Assembly (NCBI GenBank): GCA_023897205.1
Contig: JAHWDD010000009.1
Location: 2,604,001-2,668,000, forward strand
Origin: Exophiala sp. HKRS030
Taxonomy: Eukaryota > Ascomycota > Eurotiomycetes > Chaetothyriales > Herpotrichiellaceae
DNA length: 64,000 nt
Reading direction: 5' to 3'
A program made the translations under genes and the position numbers. This document shows positions 1 to 10,029 of this stretch, one piece after another. Numbering within the stretch: position 1 is the stretch's first letter; each line of letters begins with the position of its first letter. The notes under the pieces were generated by a model. That model did not search any database. It was not told the origin of the DNA and worked only from the letters and a program-made list of their open reading frames with translations.

Positions 1-559
1 TCATCTGTCCTGGAACCGGCGGGAGCTATCCACCACAACTCACAAGTCCATTGACCCACCAAGCTACTGTAACTATTACTACTACTACTGCTCTCCAAAG
101 TGGCCACTGGCTACCCTCACCAAACTGGGATTGTTTTTTTCAGCAGAAAAAAATAGGGTCTACCGTCTACGCCCATTGCTCATCGGTCTTATTATTATTG
201 ACTCTTGGAGACTTGACCACCACGCCTGAAAGTCCCAGCGCCAAAAGGTAATCTACACCGACGACCGACGGGGATCTTTTTGCTCATCCGCTCCGCCAAC
301 CATCGCCCAAAAAGGTCAATCAGTGCCATTGCCTCTGCCACTGCCACCGGCTCCAACCAAAAAAAAGCATCCTTTCTCACTTCTACTCTTACTACCACCA
401 CTTGTCACAACCATCCCTTCAATCTTCACCTCCACTACATTTCTCTACTCACACTCTCCTCTCCCCGGTGAACCTCTTCCCATCACTTTTCCATCCCAAT
501 GGTTTCGCCATAAGACTTCTCTCGTTTATACCTCTTCTTCATTCGCGGTCGCCGCCGTC
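1..559. promoter_or_regulatory. Upstream region of the NADH dehydrogenase gene
   Basis: No supported gene. The stretch from about 320 to 555 is strongly pyrimidine-rich (C/T runs), as is common just upstream of fungal start codons. Open frames here begin at non-ATG codons or run straight into the downstream gene, so they are read as 5' leader or promoter. Confidence 0.5.
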
Positions 560-2449
560 ATGGCCATGGCGAGCAAGCTCCCAATGCGATTCCAAACAAT
601 TGCGTCACAAAGGACTTTTTCCTCCCTAGCAACTCGATCTTCAACACGTTTCCTCAACACACGACCTTCGACATGTATCACTAGCTCCCAACGACAGGCT
701 CTGCTTGCTCGTCCTTTACTACAACAATCCTTCCGTCGTGCTTACGCAGATGCTCCCAAGGTCGAACTCTCTCCCACCCCAAAGCCCAAGAAACGTTTCA
801 GGTTCTTCCGCAATCTATGGCGCATCACATGGATATCGGCTGTCCTGAGTTTGGGATATACCGGTTATGTCATTTGGGATTTGCGCAATCCTGCTGACCA
901 GATCGATCCCGATCCATCCAAGAAAACTTTGGTCGTGCTTGGTACGTGACCCTGTTCTTGACAATCTTTTACCTTACACAACTAACCTCAACATCAGGTA
1001 CTGGCTGGGGCTCCGTCTCTCTCTTGAAAAACCTCGATACCGAAAACTACAATGTCATCGTCGTTTCACCACGCAACTTCTTCCTCTTTACTCCCCTACT
1101 ACCTTCCTGCACTACCGGCACAATCGAGCATCGGTCTATCATGGAGCCTATTCGGAACATCCTGAGACACAAAAAGGCTTCTGTCAAGTACTACGAAGCT
1201 GAATGCACCAAGATCGACTATGAAAAGAGAATTGTTTATGCAAAGGATGACTCGGACATTAAGGGTGATACCATGTCTACCGAAATTCCCTTTGACATGC
1301 TCGTCGTTGGTGTCGGGGCTGAAAATGCTACTTTTGGTATCCCTGGTGTTCGTGAACATGCTTGCTTCCTCAAGGAAGTTGGTGATGCTCAAAAGATTCG
1401 GAAACAAATCATGGACTGCGTCGAGACCGCTACATTCAAGGATCAATCTCCCGAGGAAATCAAACGACTTCTCCACATGGTTGTTGTCGGTGGTGGTCCC
1501 ACCGGTGTCGAATTCGCTGGTGAATTGCAGGATTTCTTCCAAGAAGATCTCCTCAAATGGGTTCCTCAAATCAAGGATGACTTCCACGTTACTCTCGTCG
1601 AGGCTCTACCAAACGTTCTTCCCATGTTTTCCAAGCAATTGATCGAGTATACCGAGTCCAGCTTCAAAGAAGAACATATTGACATTCGCACCAAGACCAT
1701 GGTCAAGAATGTCACCGATAAGTATATCGAGGCTGAAGTTAATAAACCCGATGGTACCAAAGAAATCGAGAAAATCCCTTATGGTCTACTTGTTTGGGCT
1801 ACCGGAAACGCTTTACGCAGCGTTGTCAAGGATTTGATGTCTCAAATTCCCGCCCAAGCCAAGGCTCGTCGTGGTCTCGAAGTTAATGAATATCTTGTTG
1901 TCAATGGTACAGAAAATATCTGGGCTGTTGGTGATTGTGCTGTTGCAAACTACGCACCAACTGCTCAAGTTGCCGCTCAAGAAGGTGCTTTCCTTGCTCG
2001 CCTATTCAATACCATGGCCAAGACCGATGATATTGAAGCTGAACTCCAAGAGCTCTCTGCCAAACAAGCTACTGCCAAACCCGATGATCGAAAAGTTATC
2101 CTTGCCGAAATCGCCGAACGCCAAAAACAACTCCGCCGTATCAAGCAGATTGGTCCCTTTTCTTACTCTCATCAGGGTTCTTTGGCATACATTGGTGCTG
2201 AAAAGGCCGTCGCTGATGTTAGTTGGTTCAGTGGCAATATCGCCTCTGGTGGTACTATGACGTATTTGTTCTGGAAGAGTGCATATTTGAGCATGTGCTT
2301 TAGCTGTGAGTTGTCTTCTTTTCCCCTCTCCACTCAATTTCTGTAATAACGAACCCTACTGACTCGATGAAACAGCGAGAAACCGTGTCTTGGTTCTCTT
2401 TGATTGGGTCAAGGCCAAATTTTTCGGTCGTGATGTGTCCAGAGAATAA
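560..2449 (+). CDS. Alternative (type II, rotenone-insensitive) NADH:ubiquinone oxidoreductase, mitochondrial
   Basis: Three exons, 560-941, 998-2305 and 2376-2449 (GT-AG introns of 56 and 70 nt), give 587 residues. The ATG at 560 was chosen because it opens an Arg/Ser-rich mitochondrial presequence ending near an FRRAY motif, followed by one hydrophobic segment (about residues 83-100). The first dinucleotide fold reads VLGTGWGS (residues 126-133), the second VVVGGGPTGVEFAGEL. The C-terminus (FLYWKSAY-type motif, then a basic tail ending in VSRE) is typical of NDE/NDI enzymes. The family is a single-subunit FAD enzyme that passes electrons from NADH to ubiquinone without pumping protons. I see no EF-hand insertion, so it resembles the calcium-independent forms. 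Internal versus external membrane orientation cannot be decided from sequence. Confidence 0.93.
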
Positions 2450-3133
2450 ATGGCTACATGGAGATGATTATTAGGATCAATGCCGCTAGCTATATGCTAC
2501 CTGGAAAAGCCATGGACCTTTCTGTTTTTGCTTGTGTTATCATTTGCGGTGGTGACTGGAGGAGAAAGGGATCCTGGAAGGAGACCTTCGTTATTGTCCC
2601 ACTTGCGATGTGCTCACCGTCTTTGAGCTTGGTATGGCTTTACCTTGGTTCGCGCTGAGACCATGATCTCGAAGTTTTGGGTTCTGTCTGATGTATTGTA
2701 TCTATCATATACGGAACCGATCCAATCCGATTAATTTCAATCAGGTTGGCACTCGACTGCTTAGCTGGAACACGCTTGTTGGCCATCTTTTTGTGCTCCT
2801 AGTATAAGACTACCAGGAAGAGGAAAATAACCATGTTGAGCTATTAAGATGCAACTGCGTTTGACTGCTAGCTATCTGACCGATCTACTTTCAACTGGAT
2901 TGCACTGAAATTGAAATTGAAATGGAACGGAACGCTTTGCACTTTCGATCTACTGTGATACGCAAATGCTACGCCAAGTATATATATCACGGGCCCTTCC
3001 TGCCCGACGTCTTTATTGGTCCCTGGTATACGGTACTAGGTAGATACCTTTCGCTCTAACCCTGTTGTAAGAATATCAACAGTCTTTCTTTCTTTCATAG
3101 ATTGTAACAGATATATCATATTCACGCGTCCAT

Positions 3134-3239
3134 GGCCTGTGGACTGTGGCCTGTGGACTGTGGCCTGTGGACTGTGGCCTGTGGACTGTATACTGTGGAC
3201 TGCAGACTGTGGCCTGTGGCCTGTGGACTGTGGAGTGTA
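3134..3239. repeat. Minisatellite, 14-bp unit
   Basis: The unit GGCCTGTGGACTGT occurs four times perfectly in tandem (3134-3189). It then degenerates into partial copies built of CTGTGGACTG and GGCCTGTG pieces up to about 3239. It lies in non-coding DNA about 0.7 kb past the NADH dehydrogenase stop codon. Confidence 0.9.
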
Positions 3240-4560
3240 GATATCTCTATCTGTGCACCTACCTAGTACTTTTTGTCCCTTAGAGACCTATACTATATCA
3301 TATCATATTATATCATATATACATGATATGTCTACGATACCGTACAAGTTTCTTTTCCCCTATAGAGGCCATGTGCCGACCTTTATAACTGACTGTAATG
3401 GGCCTAAAGGGACAAGAAGTAATTAATCTCCTCTCTCCTCCCTTGCGTCCCTTTGCCTTGCCTTACCTTGCTACTTGGTACTGTTAGGATCGTTGCAGGA
3501 AAAGATAGAAGACGATAGTAGCAGGGAGAGTTTAGACGACGAGTATCCTGATATTATTATTGCGACATATAATCTAGCTAACACGCTGGGCTACCAGGGG
3601 AAGCTAGATAAAGCGGCTCTCATGCCAGCAGAAGTAGTAATATATATATGAAACGTGTTCCTAGTGATGAACATCCATTTCAGCTTAGTACAATAATGTA
3701 TTCGCAAGACCCCAACGCTCCGTGCCGGGAAGACTGGTACAAAGGATCGGCATCCTAGCTTGAATCTCCGCGTGCTACAGCCGTTCCCGATACCGCACTC
3801 CCCTTTATGGAGGTATTGTTACTTTCTCCCATAGAAAGTTTAAATATAAGTGAGCCAATCTATCTCTAATCAGGAATACTCTACCTGTTAATCTAAGAAT
3901 GTAAGCAGCAGATCTGTCACATAGTATATCGAATACCACGCGAATGCTGTGAGTTTCTTGAAAAAGCAGTCCTGTAATGAACACATCGTTCCGGTAAATC
4001 CGTACTCCGCACATGCCACCAATGCCTTCACCAGCTAGGTGTTTAAATAATGTGCGCAACCAGCGGCCCGCCGTTTCGGGGAGTCAAGGTTAACTCTCAG
4101 GCTATTGCTGGTGCAAGGCCGGGACGCGCAAACGTATTGTATATGCCTCATCGATTGGTTAGGCCTGGCTCCCGCCCCAAATATTGCCGCTGATGTGCGC
4201 TCTACTCAGGGGGAATTTTCGTTAGGAGCGATTAGGTGCTAATCTCATCGACGGCAAAACATAAATACTCCGTATACATTGACTTAATGTCAGGCACAGT
4301 ATCCCTCATCTCATCTTTCGGTACAGCTCGGGAGAAGCTTCGTACTTTCCTCCCCAGACATGCCTGCAAGTGCGACTAACTCAAGAAAATTATGGCGCTG
4401 CGACTCCTACAAGCTCATAGCACTCTCGCGACGTTCGCATCGATGCAGAAACTGTTCAAAAGAGCTGAATAATGGAACAGCGAGTTGCGCTCCCTTAGAA
4501 GCTGTTTTATTCAGAGCTCAGAGACCTGCTGCTACAATGTGACAGCGTGATGTGCTCTGC

Positions 4561-4625
4561 TGGTGGTGGTGATGGTGATGGTGATGGTGATGGTGGTGGT
4601 GGTGGAGGGGGAGGAGGAGGAGGAG
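4561..4625. repeat. GGT/GAT trinucleotide microsatellite
   Basis: A run of TGG and GATGGT units passes into GGA units. It creates poly-Asp/Gly and poly-His open frames on the two strands, which are artefacts of the repeat and not proteins. Confidence 0.85.
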
Positions 4626-5358
4626 AGAATAGGAGGGCCAATAAACAAAGGTTGGCGCAAAAGGATGCGACCAGCGGGTTGGGCAAAAAGTGTTGCTATG
4701 GTAGGATCTGGATCTGGTGTATGGCACTCAAATTGATGATGGGCATGAGAACGAATGTTGTGCTTTGAAGAAAGACACTAGCAAAAAGACTATTCGAGGT
4801 GCGCAGTTGCTCACCTTTGCTCACCTTTGCTAAGAGAAGCCAGATTTTGAACTCCTGCAATACCATAACCACCTTCGAGACCATGCCTTCCCATTCCATT
4901 ACCCGCAATTCCATCAGTACGGTATTTGCAGGCTGATGCGAAGTGCCGCAGATTTAAAGTTATAAACCGATGGAAGCCTGGAAAACTCCGCACAGTATTG
5001 CTCCCTCTCAGGGAACGAGTTCTAATCGAGCACTTGCTCGTGCTTAGGTTGTTGAGCAACGGCAAAACTTGACCCTGTAGAAGCCGAAGATCAAAAACTC
5101 CGAAATGCGATTTTCAAAATCATGCAGCATACGTCCACTGACTCCTCTGGGCAGCTGTGTTGGGGTTGCGCCCATCATGACTACCTAAGAGCTCTGAATC
5201 CCGTAAACTGCACACCAAGAATACTGAGTGCTCTCTTGACTGGTTGAACGCACATCTCTTTGAGTTTGGCGACCCAATTTGCTTTCGTCTGTTCTATTTC
5301 AGCTTTGGGGATCTGTCATGTCTCTCACTTCACTCCAATGCTATCGACCCCGCTGCCA

Positions 5359-8325
5359 TCATCCCACTGTAAATATATCTTCATCAATGGCTTCATTTTC
5401 ATGGAATTTTTCAATCTGCTTGTCGATGACTTCATATTGCCAGCGTTCCAGGTTCTTGAGGATTCTCTTGATACCACTGGCGATGAATTGGGCACGAATG
5501 TGGCATCGTAGCTGCAAATCCCTTTCAGGAACGTCGACCATCGTGTTGATCAAAACGAGAGTCGCAACAGCATATTCCACGTACAGCTTTTCCATACCGA
5601 TACCACCGTTTCGGACTTCTTGCATTGTTAACAGTAGACTGCCCATTTTGCCACGTCCATTGATGGTGGCTTCAACGGTTCTTATCCAAGCATCGAATCT
5701 TCCATGTTCGTTGATCATGCTTTTGACATGGTCCATAGCCTCTAATATTTTGATATGGCCGAGACCTTCTGCATAATGGCATAAAAATGTTAAGACTTCG
5801 CTGGCCAATTTTCTCGTCGTTATTAGGGGCGATATCAAGCAAGTAGCCAGAGCAATAGGCACTTCTTGACTTGCCAGAGCTTCATCCGGTCCATATTTGT
5901 TGTTCATAAAACTTTTCAGACATTTGACAATGTCACACTCACGATCCGAGTCTTTTTCGCTCGACACAGATGTTCCAGCTGGAACAGGTCCGTTTGTTCG
6001 TCGCCCGTTAATTTTGATGAGAACATTTGTTAATGCGATCTGTCCGCGAATTTCAACGAAAGTTTTCACCCAGCTAATAGGCTGTGTTTGCAAACGAACG
6101 CCCAAAGTTTGTAGTTGTTTAGGAGTGATGGTATCATCCACGATTTTCTTGACGAACCATTCTGGACTTCCTTCTAGTTCAAAGTCTCGTTGCGACTTTA
6201 ACCAATCAGATCCCAGCGCATTTTCTGCGCTTGGTCGATGCTCGGGAATTGCCGTCATCAAGTTTTTAATGAAAGAGTGCGCTTCTTGACTAACCCCGTG
6301 CGCAAATATCTCATCTGAGGGAAAACTCAGACGGCCTTCCACAAATCTACGCAAGCCGTGCAAATTCTGGAACGGAGATTCTCCTCCAGAGAGCAGACGA
6401 AAAGCAATCTCACCCACAGCCCAAATATCAACGGCAGTCGTGTAGCTGAAATCTGATCCACTGCCGAAGTCGATAAAACCAAGCAATTCAGGCGCAAGGA
6501 AGCCGGGGGTCCCACTAACTGTTCGCAATACAGTTACGCCTTCCTCTGCCCGCTTGCTAATGCCGAAATCTCCAATCTTGACCCACCACGACGGTGATTT
6601 TGATGCAACAAGAATGTTCTGAGTTTGTTAGCTAGCTTCACTCATAGTACATTGAGGAATTTATTGACTCTCACAGCTGGCTTCAAGTCTCGATGAGCAT
6701 ATTCATTTTCGTGCATGAACCTGACTCCCTCAAGAACTTGGTGGGTAATTTGCTGAGCCTCGCTCTCCGGCAAGGGTTTGGTAATGTACTTCTGAAGATC
6801 GCCGTATGGAAAATACTCCAGGGTTAGAAACACGGCCTCCGCATTTTCATACCAGCCAAAAGATTGTACGAAGCATCCATTGTACTGCGTGTAGTAAGTG
6901 ATGAGAAACAAAACATGGCGAGGTACAAAACAATACCTTCTGTTGAGAAAACTTGGCGATTGCCTCCAATTCACGACTGTATTCTAGTGGCCCAGTGGAT
7001 GGTGATAGTTTTGTAATTTCCTTTACAGCTCGTAGTTTTCCTGGAACAGTCAGGCAGTTCTCTAACCAGACTGTTCCTGTAACTCCCCGACCGAGGGATT
7101 TTACTCTGGTCCACCGCTCTATTCTCTGCTGTCGCCTAGCTCCTTTATTAGACAGAAAATGGATGTGTTCTACGTACTCGGGAAAGAAGTGAACGGAAAG
7201 CTTTGAATCTCTTATGAGGTCGGGCACTCTGACTATCGTAACTGTCCAATGTTAGAACCACAATAACGATGGTCTATTGTTAAATGTATGAAAATGATCT
7301 ATCGGATGAGAACATGTAGTAAACCAATGGGTTGAAGGGGTTCTCTTGTACTCACTCGGGATCTGGACCACATCAGTAGCAGGGGACGCTTTAACAATGT
7401 CCTTCATTGGTATAATAGAAAGGAGCTCCTTCATATATGCAGCGGCAGTAGCGGCAGCATATGGCTGCCATTTCTTGTTTTTGTGCGAGTCGGCGTAATC
7501 ACAGATTCCTCGAATCACTAAGCAGGGGAACGAATCCATCAATCCAGCTGCCTCCATCTCCACACATATGATGTCCAGATCGCTGGATTTTAATTTTTCC
7601 CGCTCGCTCGCGTTCTTGATCACACGATTGGCCGACCCTATCGTGCCGTAGTGAATGGCAGGATTAGACGTTGATCGAGGAGGCCGACTGATGATCTGCG
7701 AATGGTCGCAGCGGACGCAGGTCTCGCCACCTTGGTGATTGTAGGATGTCTCGAACAACTGGTCTTGTTCAGCTCCAGGATGAGAATATTTCCCCTTCAT
7801 TTTGGGGAACTTATCCAGCATCTGCGCTATAAAGCCAGGGACGTGGCTGTCCTCAAGTTCATGGCGCGCCGCTAATTGCTGTACGGCAGCTCGCAAGATC
7901 AGCGGTGGCTTGTCCAGTGTTCCTATGCGCAAGAATCCTTTAAACGTCTCCTTTCCTAAGTCATATTGTACCACCCCGCCCGCGGTCTTGGTCGGCTTGC
8001 TCACAACGATATCGCCCAGTCGAATATCGATCTCATGCTCGATGTCGGGCACCCCACCTCCAATGCCCACGAGCAGTCCAAATCGGATAGAGGGAAAATC
8101 GTTCAGGAGTTGGACGGCCACTGTTGCAGCCGCATTGGTCCCAATCTCCGGTAGAACGGCAATCACAAGGTTGTGGCGTCCTATTTCTCCGAGGACATAG
8201 CTATTCTGATCGCGCTGCGTGGGCAGGCCTGGATGAGTCTTGTCGAGCAGTGCTGTGACTGGGGCAAGTTCCACCTCCATAGGGCAGATACATGCCACGG
8301 TGTAATCGCGGTGGGAGAGAGGCAT
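5359..8325 (-). CDS. PNP_UDP-domain / Ser-Thr protein kinase fusion protein
   Basis: Four exons on the minus strand, 8325-7356, 7232-6937, 6884-6675 and 6618-5359, keep one frame and give 911 residues. The kinase half has no ATG of its own, and splicing from the PNP half restores phase, so one fused gene is the best model. Residues about 6-315 form a nucleoside-phosphorylase fold with GIGGGVP, the VEMEAAG substrate motif and RGICDYADSHKN. The kinase (about 365-655) has a Gly-rich loop GRGVTGT (371-377), AVK lysine (394), HRDLKPAN at the exon 3/4 junction, DFG (about 510) and APE (about 536), so all catalytic residues are present. The last 250 residues are helical and unassigned. Inferred role: an intracellular signalling protein coupling phosphorylation to nucleoside or nucleotide cleavage. 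It is head-to-head with a second PNP gene 1.7 kb away. The least certain part is the first intron (7233-7355, acceptor at 7233). Confidence 0.82.
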
Positions 8326-10029
8326 CAGGGAAGAGATTTGGCAGGAGAGAGTAGGTCAGTAATGGAACAATCGAGATTCCATTAGGCCATGACCGCGGTA
8401 AGGCAAATGCGACAGCGATGGCGGGCTTTCGCGCCTCTCGACAACGCTCGGTGAGACTAGGTCTTTGACAAGGTTCAATTCGGAGTTGTTGCTAGATATT
8501 TGGAACAAAAGAGCTAGAAGCCAGTCAGGCTGCAATGCTGTTGTGGAACTCGAAGGTCGGGCTGTAGGCGCTTAGAGGTTGGATGTGGCTGAAACTTGCA
8601 CGAAAGCACGTGTCAATAAGTGTTCATGATCCATATACTGTACTCCGTAGGCTTCGCTACGGTCCAGCCCGCGGGTTTAGCACTGTGGGCACGTGTGGGG
8701 TAACTATCCCACGCGCGTTAAGCATGGCAGCTTGAATTCTTGGCATTTTTGAGGCGCATCTACGGAGTAAATATTATGGGCAACCCACGCAAAGTTGTTG
8801 CCGGGAAATCCGCCTTCGGTTTAAACGGCTCAAACGTTTTGGGCATGGTCCCAGGCTGGGCGCGCGCTGCCTAGAAGCAAGGCTGTTATAGAATAATAAT
8901 CTTCTAACTCCTCCTCTAAACTTATGGTTTAGAGCGGTCATTCTATCTAGGGATCTTATTGTAGGTATTTCCATTTGATCTCCGCTCTACCACTGAATCG
9001 AAAAGATCCTAACCATAATACCTTAAGGCTTACTTATCTGAACATATCGTACTTGGAAAGCGTACCTGGAGCTGTGCAAGCATAGACCCAGCAATATCAG
9101 ACCCAATATAAGAGTGATAAACATAGTCAGTGCAGCCGAACCTTCAAAATCGACCTCCATCGACCTCCATAAAGAACAGAAAGACGTCAACCCTAAGCGA
9201 GGAGTAGATCCATGTCAATAGGTGCTGTCTCACCCTCAGTACCCTTCCCTCAATGGTCCGCAACGGCCCATGATAGCTTACTCCCGACCTCAGTTAATCC
9301 GGGCTGTGGCATGTCGGTCCTGGTCAGATCACTAGTGGACAATGAACTTCAATTTACTGATAAGCATATAAGATACCTTCTTTCCCCTTTAAAGGTAATC
9401 ACGAGCAGGATAGCATCGCAATCGCTCTCGGCGCCCTACTTTATCAATTATGTGCCTCTCAGCCTTGGCTGATTCGACATCTGTTTCCAGCGTGGGAGGA
9501 AAATGGAGACAAACTGCAAAAAGGAGGCACTGGATTCGGTGGGCCGACTTTGCTGGCTGCAACGAGTGATGGGCGAGGCTCGCGATGTGACCTGTGTGCA
9601 GGATGCACTAGACGAGCGCCGACTTCAGCCCGCTTGCCGCCTCGTGTTTCGCATCCAGTCCACCAGCGTGGCGCACTGCGCTTTGCTCAGGCTCAAAGCC
9701 TCACTTTTACCCAAGCGCCCTAGGGCTGAAAGGGATTTGTATCTTGTACACTTGTCTTGAGCACGAACTCACTCTAGGATGTCGAAGATTCTCCCGAAAC
9801 CTGGTGAAGACATCAAACCAGTTTTTATCAATATGGCGGTGGCTTGGACCGGGGCTATGCTCTGTGGCTGGCGCCATCCCTTCAGGCTGCCACCTCAATA
9901 ATCACATGGGGACACCCCAGACCTTCTCATTTCTGGATGCAATGAAGGTTTGTCAATCGTCCTACTCCCCCAACACCCTTCGAGACAGCCCGACATCGTT
10001 CAGTCCCAGCACTCCACGACGCTGTCTAA
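8326..10029. promoter_or_regulatory. Shared upstream region of the two divergent PNP-domain genes
   Basis: 1.7 kb between divergent start codons. No family-like ORF is seen; frames up to 103 aa are unsupported. It contains a candidate 129-bp inverted-repeat element (8641-8769) and a 10-bp tandem duplication CGACCTCCAT near 9150-9170. It presumably holds both promoters, so the genes could be co-regulated (inference). Confidence 0.5.
8641..8769. mobile_element. Candidate MITE-like element with 10-bp terminal inverted repeats
   Basis: It starts with TACTCCGTAG (8641-8650) and ends with the exact inverse CTACGGAGTA (8760-8769). The 129-bp interior is non-coding. I cannot see a clear target-site duplication; the flanks are ATACTG and AATATT. 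The same 9-mer recurs singly at other intergenic places in the window, which fits a dispersed small element or its footprints, but this is tentative. Confidence 0.35.

Larger units (their letters stand above)
2450..5358. other. Gene-poor intergenic region
   Basis: No coding sequence is supported over 2.9 kb. It contains a 14-bp minisatellite near 3134, AT-rich ATATCAT stretches near 3290-3320, a GGT/GAT microsatellite near 4561 and one copy of the recurrent 9-mer TACTCCGTA (4266-4274). The short open frames are low-complexity (His or Gly runs) or lack any family signature. The kinase gene ends at 5359 on the other strand. Confidence 0.6.

Noticed and set aside
323..559. N-terminal extension of the NADH dehydrogenase frame
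   Set aside because: It begins at TTG and is a low-complexity Pro/Leu translation of the pyrimidine tract; the ATG at 560 begins a normal mitochondrial presequence.
4518..4768. Poly-His and poly-Gly/Asp open frames
   Set aside because: They are the two strands of the GGT/GAT microsatellite; no flanking coding signal.
8774..8974. 66-aa minus-strand ORF in the divergent PNP promoter region
   Set aside because: No recognisable domain and short; could be a repeat remnant but not supportable.
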